Shown: positions 23,398 to 36,129 of the stretch, piece after piece
How the letters are laid out: every line of letters starts with the position of its first letter
How positions within the stretch are numbered: position 1 is the stretch's first letter
The notes under the pieces: generated by a model
Databases searched by the model: none
Told to the model about the DNA's origin: nothing
The model's input: only the letters and a program-made list of their open reading frames with translations
Translations under genes and position numbers: made by a program
Assembly: GCA_029959085.1 (NCBI GenBank)
Contig: JARWIR010000094.1
Span: 1,178,001 to 1,242,000, forward strand
DNA length: 64,000 bases
From: Nemophila menziesii
Taxonomy: Eukaryota > Streptophyta > Magnoliopsida > Boraginales > Hydrophyllaceae
Direction: 5' to 3'

Positions 23398-24009
23398 ATG
23401 CCTAATATCAAGAAGATATCATGTTATGACTTAGAAAAGATCTTCAATTTCCGTGTACTTTTGACTAATGGTAAGAGTGTGGAAGTAAAAATAAATGAAA
23501 CTCGCAATGAAACTCTATTGAATGAGTTTGTTGATGTGGTAAAACAAGATTATACGAGAGATTCAGAGTCTAAAAATATCCAAAGACAGGTGAACTGGAG
23601 CAGCGATGATTTACATTTTGTTGAGGATTTACATAACACAAAGATTCGAAACAAAATGGATCTCAGGATCTTTAAGCAGAAGTGTAATAAGCTTTTGCCC
23701 AACGTTTGACAATGTTTTTGTCATTAAAATCAATGTCCTTTCGTAGTTTACATTATGAAAAAATTCTAAGTTCTCATTCTATGTTTTGGTTGGTAACAGG
23801 ATGGATTGAAGGAATCTAGTACATTCGAGGTTCGTATATTTACATACATTCTAATTTTTTTTAACAAATTAGTGCATTATACTAATATTAATACTCAGTG
23901 TGTTCTTAATTTGCTATGACAGAATATGTTGGATCTTACCCCACATACAGATTTATTAATGGAGCTGCCTTCAAAATATACATTTGAGACAACCCTTGTT
24001 GACTTGATA
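23398..24009 (+). pseudogene. GMI1-like gene fragment, forward arm (exons 1-3)
   Basis: Exon A 23398-23703 (KIFNFRVLLTNGKSVEVKIN ... FKQKCNKLLPN), donor GT at 23704; exon B 23800-23829 (DGLKESSTFE) after AACAG; exon C 23923-24009 (NMLDLTPHTDLLMELP ... TFETTLVDLI), donor GTAAGT. All junctions are phase 0 and give a continuous reading frame. GMI1 proteins act in DNA repair and chromatin. Only the start of the ATPase domain is present; the IDNSLQA catalytic Asn motif and everything after are absent. Retained introns show DNA-level capture. Confidence 0.8.
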
Positions 24010-24025
24010 GTAAGTTTATATAATT

Positions 24026-24870
24026 CATTTAACAAATCCAATTTAGTGATTTGGAAGAGGCCAAAGGCTTCAACCCCATTTGTGGAGTTGGTGTTTTCAC
24101 TTCAAATCTTTGTAATATGATAAGACAATTCTCAAAATTGTAAATATTTTTTCCACCATGGTAAAGAAAGATTATGTGCCCGTTTAGAAGTGTTTTTCTA
24201 GAAAAACACTTAAAAGTATATTTAAAACTTTTAAAGTGTTTTAAACCCGGAAAAACACTTTTATGAGAAACACTAAATATGTGCTTCTTAAAAAAATATT
24301 TAAAGTGATTTTAGATGTCAAACTTATATTTAATAATTTTTTTAAATTTTAATTTTTATTCAAAAAGCGCTTTTTTCTTTTAGAATACGCACTTCCAAAT
24401 ACGTCTTATATCGTATTAAATATTTTTAAAATAATAATATATTATTTATAAACTAAATCTTCCCATTTCCAAAAGGGTGGGCGCGGTAAGAGTATTAAAG
24501 AAAAGTCCCAAACAATAGTTTAATTACATAAAATTGAGAATTTTATCTTTGATATATGTTTAGAGTAAAAAGTAGTCTACAAAAATTTACAGCCCAATAT
24601 ATTTATTTTTGAAAATATTATACTTGTTAGATTTGTATTAACCATAATTTTTATCTTAATTTCGAGTCATTCGAAAGATGGATTATTTTGAGTCATTCTT
24701 ATGGACCTTCCCCAAGTGTTTCTGAATCTTCACTTGGGCATTCGACGTTTAAAAAGAAAATTATTTTATATGTACGAATATTTTTCATTTGTATAATTAA
24801 ATATATATTGACTTATATCGTCATTAATTAAAAAAATAGTTAATATCAAGACATATAATTAATTTTTTGT
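24026..24870. other. Region flanking the GMI1 fragment with a MITE
   Basis: 24411-24870 reappears at 55740-57230 with about 1 kb inserted. At 24676-24770 a stop-free frame reads SHSYGPSPSVSESSLGHST and is also present near 57010, possibly an exon of the captured gene. The rest is AT-rich. Confidence 0.45.
24175..24410. mobile_element. MITE with CCCGTTTRGAAGTG terminal inverted repeats, copy 1
   Basis: Left end GTGCCCGTTTAGAAGTG, right end (reverse complement) GACGTATTTGGAAGTGC, with complementary interior arms (AAAAACACTT / AAGTGATTTTA). TTAT occurs next to both ends. Second copy at 55503-55737. Confidence 0.65.
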
Positions 24871-25084
24871 TTAATATAGGGACCTTGAGTGTAATATTTC
24901 ATAATATAAAGACATACAGTGCATTTAAGTCCCATAATATAAAATTTTACTTTCTTGATTTAGAAAATATAAAAAAAAAATTTAATTTGTCCCATAATCT
25001 TTGTGAAAATTAGATCCTATAATACCTTTATATAATGTAACAGAGTATTGTACTTTCCTTTTTAATCATTAATCATTAATCATT

Positions 25085-25328
25085 ATATACAACAAGTGTA
25101 TATAATGGTGCTGGTTTACATATTTTTGGGCTAATTAGGAACGGATAAACTCATCAATTAAAGAAAAGAAAAATGTCAAGACGTTGGATTCTCATAGTTG
25201 CATTTTGACATTGCTAGTTATATGTTTATGTGTCATATTTTTACCTTAAAAAATTTCTGGAAGCGTTGACTCCTAAGCTCCCATATATTTTAATCCCCCT
25301 CTTAATTTAATTTTGGATCCGCCTCTAA
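25085..25328. mobile_element. Right part of hAT-like element, segment copy 2
   Basis: Duplicate of 215-458, ending GGATCCGCCTCT directly before the zinc-finger exon. Confidence 0.65.
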
Positions 25329-25329
25329 T

Positions 25330-25611
25330 GATACAACTCTTAACATGCATATGGATAAATGTCATCTTAGTAAATTTGTTGGGACAACACAAATAGTGGC
25401 ACGTAAGCTACAGACTAAGCGACCAAATATGCGATCCATTGCGGACATTTATGCATCAACCCTGCCTTGTATACAGTGAGGGGAACAACTTTGCCATCAA
25501 CAGATTGATCCCCAAGGTGACATCGATAGGAAAGGGAAGAGACACGTGGCTGAAGAACCTGAAATTAGCAATTCTCGTAAAGGAAGGAAACTACTTGGAC
25601 GTAGACACTAG
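25330..25611 (+). pseudogene. UBZ4-like zinc-finger exon 3, truncated copy b1
   Basis: Near-identical to 460-741, with the same missing CPICK half, premature stop and TAG|GTATAA donor. Confidence 0.65.
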
Positions 25612-26152
25612 GTATAATATTTTTCTTCTTTATTGATTAATAGACTTCATGATCCTCGTTAACTTTCAGTTGGTCCCTGGTTATTTAAGATTATCATCGT
25701 AATTTTTTATTTATATTATATGTTTGTATATTTTGTTGCTTATATGATATAATACAAGTTACTTTTTACAATATATGGACTTATAGTAAGAGTAATTTAA
25801 AAAAAAAACATGTAGTTTCATTTTTGCATATGACCCTATAATGCAATTTTTTATTAAGTTCAATTGGTCTCGTATTTTTTTAGCATATTTTTTTAAGATT
25901 TTACTTTTAGTATTTGCATGATCATTTTGTTATATATGGGATAAATATAGGGTATTGTATAATATAGGGACTTATAGTGTGATTATATAAAAAATAGTTT
26001 TTTTCAATTTTTGCATATTATAGGGACCTATAGTGCAATTAATGTAAAATAAAATATATCATTACCCCAAACCCCGTAGACCCTTATAGAAATATCTTGA
26101 TCCACTTGATCCACTATTAATATTATCTAAATGATTTGAATTATTCAAACAG

Positions 26153-26411
26153 AAAAATAATGAAAAGAATAATGAGTCTTATCCTGGGAACACATTTTTT
26201 ACCAAGAGATTAGATTTGCTGCTAAAGAGATCTAAAATTGGTAGTGAGTGCGTAGATAATCCGTTGTCGAAGATGATTTCGCCCCAAACTCTTGGAGAAT
26301 GTTTGGTTTTTGGAACCGATTATCCGAGATTTCACATTGAACCGGAGGTTGAGCTGAACCTTGAGATACCTCGTCCACAGGGTCATATCTACCCCCATAC
26401 TGAATGTGCAT
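26153..26411 (+). pseudogene. Zinc-finger gene exon 4, best-preserved copy b1
   Basis: After acceptor AAACAG (26152) an open frame runs KNNEKNNESYPGNTFFTKR, LLKRSKIGSECVDNPLSKM, ISPQTLGECLVFG, FHIEPEVELNLEIP to a stop near 26411. Its phase (0) matches the end of exon 3 (RRHQ|GT), supporting one gene. The sequence is polar and proline-bearing with no recognised domain. The frame is open but the upstream exon is broken. Confidence 0.6.
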
Positions 26412-27817
26412 AAATTTATGGTCAACAAAAAACTGTTTTGAGTAATTAGAAGTTTTAGGATATTATAAATGATACTCTTAACACGAAATAGATGCTAAAA
26501 TGCTTAAAAAATGTATGTGAGTAATTGTAATGACTTTTTTCCATCTTTATTTTGTGATGATTATGAAATCCGAAATTAATAGGTGTTATTAGGGTGTGTT
26601 TTAGGTTAGATTGATTTTGATGTTTGATAATGAAACAAATAATGGTAGAATTGTAGGGTTTTATTAAAGTTTTTTAGGATTTAAAAAAAATAAAAATTAA
26701 TAATGTGAAAATAAAAATTGCATCTAATTTGAGTTTTTGTGGCCTAAAAGTGTGTAAAAAAATTATAGGGATCAAATTGCAATTTTAAAAATATTAAAAC
26801 ACCATCTTGGAATTAATTAGGAATTTTTATGATATTAAAAGGACTAAAAACAAATTACTACAAAAATTTAAATTTATATATTGGGACTAAGATGCAATTT
26901 TACATGAACATTAAATATAAAAAAATGAATTAAAATGGATTTTTTAAAATAAATGAAAAAACAAACTTGTATATTTAAAAATTGAATACTTCGAAAACAA
27001 TAACAATTTATCAAAAAAGTTTAAAAATAAAAAAAATGACCAATTTGTAAATTTAACAAATATTTAAAAATAAAATTTTTCTCTTCTTTATTTATTACTG
27101 TATGACTAATATAATTTTTTCTGTAATACAGATTGTATTTGGTTTGAATATTGGATGTATTATTTTGATTTTAGAGTTATCTAATTTAATTCATTTATTT
27201 TATTTGTTATTGTAATATTTATTTTGTATGTAATTTGTATTTAAATTGTATTTAATTTATATTTCATTTGTAATAATTAGGTGATGTAATAATTTTGATT
27301 TAATTATTATTTATCACTTTTAAATAAATTGCAAAATATTAGATGATCGACGTGATCTCTAGGACACACGGAGGGGACGGTGGGGGCCGAGACCCGAACC
27401 AAAATCCTAACAGAAACCTTGCTAACTGTAACACCCAAGACGGTAAATAAAAAAGTTATATAAGAAATACTTTTAAATGTAACTTATATTATAATTAAAT
27501 ATAATTTAAAACAAAACCAGTTAAGTGGAAAGTAAGAGGAAATGCGGCACTAAAATTTTCCGTTAGGTCACTAAAAGATGTCGGGTATCCATTGCCGATC
27601 GATTTTTGTATTTTAGACGACACGTGAAACCCATCTGGTAAGTACGGGAAACAAGTTAGCCAGGTGCTCGGGCTAACTGTTCGAGAGAGGATACCTCCAT
27701 GCTACAAATCGTGGAGTAAAGTTCTGACAAAATATCTGTTATTAAGCGATTATCAGTAAATATTAATATTTATATATATGAATTTCTTAATTTAATTAAC
27801 ATTAAAAATAATCTTGA

Positions 27818-29036
27818 ATGTATCAATTTTTTGATATACCTAACTGGAGAAGAAGGGATGATTGGAGGTTTATATCTGGTAATTTGGATGATACAATGCG
27901 ATTACGTTATAAAGACTACAAATATGACACGAAGAAGGACTTTTACTTGTTGAATAAGAAACCTAGTAATTTATCTTATGAGATATGGAAGAGGTGTTGT
28001 GATTTGTGGGGTTCGAAGGAGGTGAAGGTATACTTATATATATTTTTTTAAAATTATATAATTTAGATTATATATAATTTTATTAATACTCGTGTTTTAA
28101 ATTCTTTCAGAACCAAGCAAATGTGAATAAAATAAACCGAAAGAAACAAAATAATAAGAGTGGAGCGGGGTCTCGTAAATATTCCCGAACTCGGGATATG
28201 CTTTACAAGGTACTTTTTTTTATATGTATATATATTATATTTTTAATTATATTCTGAATGAAACGGGGTGTTGAGAATTTGATCCCGAGTGGGAGGGTGG
28301 TAGCTAGGGATGAGGCACTCAAGAAGATATCCATATTCCTCAAATGGGTGGGTTTTTCTAGGTGGTGGGTAAGAGTAAGAAAACACAACAGTGGAGGTCC
28401 GAGGGTTATATGAACGCTGATGTAAGTTTATTTTAAAAGTAAAATTTTAATTTAATTTTATTCATAATTTGATTTTAATGAAAAAAATTCGTGTCGATAA
28501 TTAAACAGAAATTCTTAAGAGATGCTATGAAAGATCAAGTGACTCAGAGTCAATCGGATGAAGGCTTAGCTCGTGAGTTGTCGCAAAAGGAGCAAATCGA
28601 TGCGGTGAGAGAAACTGCTAAAAAGGATGTTGGGTCGCCAAAGAGGAGCTGGACACCGGGTGTGGGTTGACCAAAAAAGAATAAGAGTCCTTCAACCACC
28701 CCGGCACAAGACGAGCATAACGCGATGATGATGGCGAGAATAAATGAGCTTCGAGTAGCCCAAGGACTTCCAGAGTACAGACGCCCTGATCAACCCTCTA
28801 CTAGCGATGAGCCTCCAGTGTTTTTTCGGGCTGTTGTGAGTGATGCGCGGGGATGGATTAACGATATGAGAGCACGTGGAGGTTTGCAGCCTTTTCATCC
28901 TATGCCTCCTACTGGTAGTGCATCCGAGAGACTAGTTGATGAAGATGGTGATGAAGAGATGGACGAAGATAAAAAGATGATTATAATGACGAGTCCGAGG
29001 GAGAAGAGAAGACCCGTTTATATGGCCTTTAATTGA
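27818..29036 (+). pseudogene. En/Spm (CACTA)-type transposase fragment, copy 2
   Basis: Duplicate of 2913-4132 with the same exon layout. It shares the TGA after WTPGVG but lacks the second TAA stop of copy 1 (reading KSPSTTPAQDE instead), so copy 1 decayed further after duplication. Confidence 0.65.
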
Positions 29037-29908
29037 TTATTTTTTATTATTTTGGTGATGTAATATGACTTTGACTTTGGTTGACTTTGTTTGACTTCGT
29101 TCGAATGTGTTTGACTTTGGTTGAATTTGGATTGTTTTAATATTTTTAATAAGTTATTTGGTATTTTAATTATTTATTTTGGTTTATAATCGGTATTTTA
29201 ATTGTTAATTGTATTTTTTTTAAATAAAAAAATATTATTTTAGAATTATATTTAATTGAAATATTGCAATTAAATATAATTCAGAATTAATTTTTTTTTA
29301 TTTAAATATTGCAATTAAATTGCTCAATATACCAATGAGATTTTATTTCGTTAGAGTTATTTTCATGAATCATACTTTTGTAGAAAGTGGGCTTAAATAA
29401 TTTCACCCATGAATCATTATCAAGTTGGACATTTCATAATGGTTTCATCAATTATTTCTAAATATTCAAATTTTCTCTTGATAAGTTCATTGAAATATTT
29501 TTTTTCTTTATAAACAACTCGAAAGTTAATTTTTTCATAAACAAGACGAGTTTCACATTGTTTTAAGCAATCATAATTTATAAATTGAAGCAAACAATCA
29601 GTTGTTTATTCTCGTCATTTTTTCAATTACTGTAATTCTTTTCTTGAAGCAAACTTGTACAATTTAAAGTTGAATCTTCTCTTTCGAAATCATATATTTG
29701 AAGAGTTATATGAATTTCGATTAATCTTTACTATCTATTAGAACATATTTTCAAATAGAGATGAAGTAATCAATTATATTACAATATAACATAAAAAATT
29801 AAAAAAATATATCTTACCACAAGAATGACTTACCTCTGTATAACCTAAAAAAAATTATGAAGAGTCTCAAATCCTATTAGCTCGGTTGGTAAAGTCGTGC
29901 TGATAACG

Positions 29909-30155
29909 TGTTAAAACAATATGTAAAAGAAACTACTTGATGAGAGGTTATATGGAAATAATAAGAGTATATTATTATATATGGATTTCCATCTTACTTT
30001 GAAGAAATGTACAAGCCTTTATATAGAGACTTATGAGACTATCCAACTACCCTACTAATTACATATTAAGTAGGATGTTACAAGGGATAAATATGAAGGT
30101 TACAAAGGCTCTCCACTACTCTGGAATAATACCCACATTACAATATTTCATAACA
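29909..30155 (-). mobile_element. Solo or remnant LTR (copia type), copy 2
   Basis: Second copy of the 5006-5252 LTR, same length and ends (TGTTA...TAACA), again preceded by the tRNA-Ile-like 33 nt at 29876-29908. It was carried here by the segmental duplication. Confidence 0.5.
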
Positions 30156-30289
30156 TTTTCCTTTTAATTGGGACATTTACCTATTAAATATTTTTCTTTA
30201 TAGTTTGCTTTTTGACGTAATGTTTTCCAAAGTTGGATGACTTAATTTTGTAACTAATACAATAATATGTCATTTAATACAATACGATG

Positions 30290-30760
30290 TATTTTTCTAA
30301 TTATAATTAAGGATAATTAATCTTTTCCTACTTATTGTGGATTCAAATTTATAATAATGTAGTTAGACCAACTCGTAAATACATTTACATAAAATTTTCC
30401 CTTTTTTGTACTATAGATAAAAAACAAAATTAATATGCAGATTAGCACGTCTTCAATATGAATCGAACTCGTGGGAGATATTATGGTTATAATTTGAAAA
30501 TATAATATGCTTTAAATAAATAGATAAAGACAACAACTATGTTATTATTGTCTATGTTTGGATATGTATATAAGTATATATAATATTGTAAATTTCAAAG
30601 TAAACAAATAAACATACACATGCACACAAAAGCAATTTCACCTTCCTTTATCCTGTACTACAAAGTAATTTTTATCTTAAAGCAATTTCATAAACAACTT
30701 CAACACCAACAACATGTATGTAAATTAAATCTTGAGTCCTATAGCTCTCTGTCTTTCGAA
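30290..30760 (+). repeat. Promoter/5'-leader-like dispersed segment, copy 2
   Basis: Duplicate of 5390-5860. Confidence 0.4.
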
Positions 30761-30952
30761 AAATATAATTATTTTTCGTCATTCTTTATGTATATAAACC
30801 TTATTATAGTTTTATATAAACTCAGAAAATCTTGCTTGTAATTAGTCTTTAATCTTTCTATCAATAATGTGTAATTTTTATAGGTTTTATTCTATAATGG
30901 AATACGCATATATGGTCATGTTCAAAATTTATAATCATCTGATGTTGCATAA

Positions 30953-32593
30953 TTATTTTTATTTAATTTTGCAAATTTTGAGTATTCTCCTGTGTATAAA
31001 TTGTGAATTAAGGTTAACAATCCCATTCTGATCCGGTGAACCAGGCATGGTGTACTGGGCAATAATCCCATGCTCTTTGAGAAACTGAGCAAACGGAGCA
31101 GGTGCTTGTCCATCATCAGTATATCTACCATAATATTCACCACCTCTATCTGATCTCACAATTTATATATGTTTTCCACATTGTTTCTCTACCTCGGCCT
31201 TATATATTTTAAAGGCATCTAATGCTTCGCTCTTGATATGAAGTATGTAGAGATACATATATCGTGAGTAATCATCAATAAAGGTTATAAAATATTTCTG
31301 ACCATGCATATCCATGTTAGGACAACATATATCTGTATGTATGATTTCTAATTAATCAGAACTCATATTAGCACCTTTCTTTGACTTGTTGGTTTGCTTT
31401 CCCTTAATGAAATCCACACAAGTTTCAAAGTCGGTAAAATCTATAGTACTAAATACTCCATCTTTTACCAACTTTTTTATTCTTTCAATAGAGATATGCC
31501 CTAATCTCCGGTGCCATAGAGTCGAGGAATCCTCATTTATATTACACCTCATTGTACTATTTTTTACATGAAAACTATTATTAGTAGCATTGTTTTGTAA
31601 ACTAATGCAATAAAGACCTTCAGGCAAAATACCATTCCCAAAACTTTCAGATTTATTGAAAATAGTAAAAAATGTCTCTAAAAATGTAAAGGAATAACCC
31701 AAAGGTACAGGTCTGGAAACAGAATTCAAGTTTCTAGAAAAACTTGGAACAGAAAAAGTCTTTTCTAATTTCAAAACATAACCACTACTTAAATATAAAT
31801 AACATGTTCCAACGGTTTTCACATGTGAACCCATCTTATTACCGGACAAGATGCATTGCTCACTACCCACTAGTTTCCTTAGGTTTTGCATACCCTGTAA
31901 AGAGTTGGCAACATGGATTGAAGAACCAGAATCAATCCATCAGGTGTTAATATTAACATTAACATTAACAGTATTAGATTCATAACAAACTAACGAGGTA
32001 GGATTACCTTTATCCTCACGTCATTTCTGTTCATGAGTTCATTAATTGACCATTTATCTTTATGTGTGTTATAGGAAATTTTGAAAGGTCAATATTGATT
32101 TGGAAGGGTGTTCAAAATATAGTGCACAAGAAAATACTCAAAAATTTGTACCTCGAGATTCTTAAGTTGAGCCGAAATATCTCTCATCTGCATGATGTTC
32201 CCACGCACACCTCTAACACATGTGAGCCTAAGTGAAGAGAGCTTCATTATTAGAGTGCTTACTAAAGCCTTGTCTGAAGTGACGAACTGGTCATCAATGG
32301 CTTTAAGTAAATTTTGGACATTATCATGGTGATTTACTGAACCACGGATGCTTGCTGCTAATTTTGTCTTAATAAACATCACACCGGGGCGATTGGATCG
32401 CTCCTATTTTGCATAAAGTGCAATATCTGCTGGAGTACTTTTATATGTAAGAGCATGTGGTACAGTTTTGCTAATAGCATCATTTATTTCCATCCACCCT
32501 AAGTGAATGAGAACTCTTTCTTTCCATGACATATAATTATCCCACTTAAGTTCGGGAATGTCACTACAGATATCAGAAAAATTAACAGGTTGT
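30953..32593 (-). pseudogene. Ty1/copia gag-pol remnant, copy 2
   Basis: Duplicate of 6050-7690. Pre-integrase block reads WHRRLGHISIERIKKL (the usual GHIS is kept here; copy 1 has RHIS). RSDRGGEYYG and SPDQNG are present, then the sequence breaks off before the catalytic Glu. Reverse transcriptase is absent. Confidence 0.88.
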
Positions 32594-33416
32594 GATGCTA
32601 CAAATAAAGATTACATGCTTAATAATAAATAGACTATTAATAAATATCATGTTTCACCAATGCAAATCATGATCTAATAAATCTGAGAGATAAAAATTGC
32701 ATGTGGACTAAATTTTTAATTCAATAAGATTTATAATCATATGACAAAATATATCAAAATATTCCATCATTACTAAATAATAAAACTATCCAATAATTAA
32801 TAAGTCATAATTCCTATGAGTAAATTATTAATAATTTGATATTCTATCCTAATTAGTTATTTAAATATAATAAAATTCATGTGGGATAAAATATTATATT
32901 AAAATAAATAATTACAATTTATATCTAATATTACTATGTGATCTTATACCATAATACATATTTTATTTAACTATGATGATGTGACTATTCTTGATTAAAT
33001 AAAATATGTTGATCAGTTAGACAATTCAATATATAATACTAAAATTTTATGAGTATATAAAACAATATAACAAAAATAGAATCAATATAAACCATATATT
33101 TTATTCACATTTTGTTTACCTAATCATACTCATAAAATAAATAAAATACATGAAGTATGAATATAAAAATATAAATATAAATAAATACCTGGAGGCCGAA
33201 GTAGAACTTAAGGACAAAATTCCAAAAGTATCATAAGTCTAAATGAAAACTAAAATGTCTCATGGATTCTAATCATCTTCAACGGTAGGACATGTTAGAT
33301 TCAACAAAAAAATATGTTTTGCAAAATTATTTTGGCTATATTAATTTAACCATGAACTAAGAAAAATATATAAAAGTTTAACTAAATCAAAACAGAGGTA
33401 TTCTATAGGCTCTGGT

Positions 33417-33853
33417 AATGCAGAATAAATAAATAGATCGAAAAATAGAGTAACGATACCTCCCGCCATTGATGTCTTTAGAAACTTTTCCTTATATTTT
33501 GTTCTTCCAAACTCTCAAGCATTCAACTATAGATGGTGTATATTTTTATGTGAATGAATTTAATTTAGGGACCAAAACTCTAGTTTATATAGCAAATCTC
33601 CCATCAAACTTTTTAATGGCAATGAATTAGGTGTTACAACCTTTCATTTGCAAATGGTTAATAGAAAAGTGTTACAACTTTCTTTTGCATAAGATTAATA
33701 GAAAAATCATTAAGATAAAATTAGTGGATGGATTAATGTTGGATCATGATAAGCCAAAAGTCATAAGTTTATTTTATTCATTAATTTAAAATAAAGACTA
33801 ATAAAATAAAATGAAGTTTTATTAATAAAATAAAAATGACTTATGTCATCATT
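33417..33853 (-). mobile_element. Copia 5' LTR, copy 2 (inner edge deleted)
   Basis: Corresponds to 8521-8913 and continues to about 33853, where host exon sequence resumes. The inner edge and most of the primer-binding site are gone (GGCTCTGGTA joins ATGCAGAATAAAT). The minus-strand TATA box is kept at 33584-33591. Confidence 0.6.
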
Positions 33854-34175
33854 AGATACGACTCTTAATGCATATAGATAAATGTCATCTAAGTAAATTT
33901 GCTGGGACAACACAAATAGTTGTGCATAAGCTACAAACCAAGCGACCAAAGATGCGGTCCATTGCGAACATTTATGCATCAACCCGCTCTTGTACATTGG
34001 AGGAGTGGATCCAGCGAGGGGAATAATTTTGCCATCAAGCTCAGGTGTACCTGCAAGTCAACAGATTGATACCAAAGTTCACATCGATAGGAAAGTAAAG
34101 AGACATGTGGCTGAAGAACCTGAAAGTAGCAATGATCGTAAAGGAAGGAAACTACGAGCTGGACTAAGACACCAG
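33854..34175 (+). pseudogene. UBZ4-like zinc-finger exon 3, copy b2
   Basis: Contains the HIDKC half of the finger, RSIANIYAST, a PCTLEEL-like segment with frameshifts, then a stop-free tail (DRKVKRHVAEEPESS, ..GLRHQ) to CAG|GTATAA at 34175. The CPICK half is missing because the copia LTR ends just upstream. Confidence 0.6.
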
Positions 34176-34730
34176 GTATAATATTTTTCTCCTTTATTGA
34201 TTAATAGACGTCATGATCCTCGTCAAATTTTCATAACTTTCAGTTGGTCTGTGGTTATTTACGTTTATCTTCGTAATTTTTAATTATATTATCTGTTTGT
34301 ATTTTGTTGTTTATATGATATTATATATGTTACTTTTTAAATTATATGGACTTATAGTGAGATTAATTTAAAAAAATAGGAAAACATGTTGTTTAATTTT
34401 TGCATAATGCAATTTTTTATTAAGTTTCAATTTTTTATCAATTTTTGCATAATGCAATCTTTTTAGCATATCTTTTTAAGATTTTACTTACAGTATTTGT
34501 ATGAATATTTTGTTGTATATGTGATAAATATAGGGTATATGTATAACATAGGTACTTATAGTGTGATTATATAAAAAACAAATTATTTTAATTTTTGCAA
34601 AATATATGGACCTATAGTGCAATTAAATTAAAATAAAATATACCATTACCCCCAATCCCTTAGCCCCCTATAGAAGTATCTTCATCCACCCTTATTAGTC
34701 TTATATGAATTATTTAAATTATCTAAACAA

Positions 34731-34982
34731 AAACATAATGAAAAGAATAACGAGTCTTATTCTGGGAACACCTTTTTTGCCAAGAGATCAGACCTGATGC
34801 TAAAGAAATCTAAGTTTGTAGTCAGTGCGTAGATAATCCGTTGTCGAAGATGATTTCTCCCCAAACTATTGGAGAAGGTTTTGTTTTTGAAATCGATTAT
34901 TGATATTTCACATGAACCAGAAATTGAGGTGAACCTTTAGAAACCTAGTCCACCAGGGTCATATCTACCCCCATATTGAATG
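34731..34982 (+). pseudogene. Zinc-finger gene exon 4, copy b2
   Basis: Duplicate of 9491-9748, with the same acceptor loss and internal stops. Confidence 0.55.
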
Positions 34983-36129
34983 TTAATAAATTTATGGTCA
35001 ACAAAAAATGGTTTGAGTAAAAATTCATGGGGTATGTTTAGTTATAATGTCAAATTTTAAGATTTTATTTTGAATAATTTTGAAGATTTTATTAATTATG
35101 TTAAACTTTATTTTTATTACATTTTATAAATTGAAATGATTTTTATTGCTTTGGAATATAGCTTTCATAATTTACAATTTTTATATTTTTATTTACTAAA
35201 TTATGCGCCACAATTCTTTACATTCTTATGGATTTATAAGAGATGAATTAATCATTAGTTAAGGATGGAATTTCTAGGAGAATAACACATGTGTTATCTC
35301 TTGATAAGACATAATGATTATTATTAATGGACATATAAAAAAATGTGACACTAAATTTTGTTCTAATCCTTTGATTATGGTTTGTTAAGTTGATATAAGG
35401 TTACTAAAACTTGGCCAGCTTTTGATTTTTAATTAAAAATTAATAATTTAAAATGAAAAAACTCAACAATCATTATAAAAATAAAAATATTAACAACTCA
35501 AAATATAAAATACAATTACAATTTTAAATTTTAAAAATTAATTGAAAAATATTACAATCTTAAATAATTTATAAAATTTACAAAATATACAATCTTCAAA
35601 TGTTGATCTTTAAATATAATCGACAAGTTAAAAAAATGATTTTTTTATCATTCTCTTTAATTTCATTTTTCTCTTTTCTAACGAAATAATCATCTTATTT
35701 ATTGTTCTCACTGTCTTTGCTTTTCCATATTGCTTCGTTTTTCCACAGTGCTTAGTTATTTTCTTTTTTATTTGATCACTTACCTTTTAAGTTTTTTTAA
35801 TATAATAATCATATTCTTCTTTAGCACATTAATAGACGGTTTGAATCTTGTCAACTACTAGTACCCAATCTCTCATCTCATTAGTTACTGTACTCTCTCT
35901 CTTTAGAAGTGTTGAGACTTTCATAATCCAATGGTCATAAATTTTCTATGTTCATATTAATTTCTCATTTTCTATTTTCTAATCTAGATTTTATATCGGT
36001 ATTGTATATTTGTTGTCTAATTTTTAAGGTTTTTTCTATTTAGTATATTTCATTTATTTCCTAATCTATTTTACTCATTATTTTTCATGTATGTTCCTTG
36101 AGTCTTTCTCTGCCTGCTTGTGAAAACTC

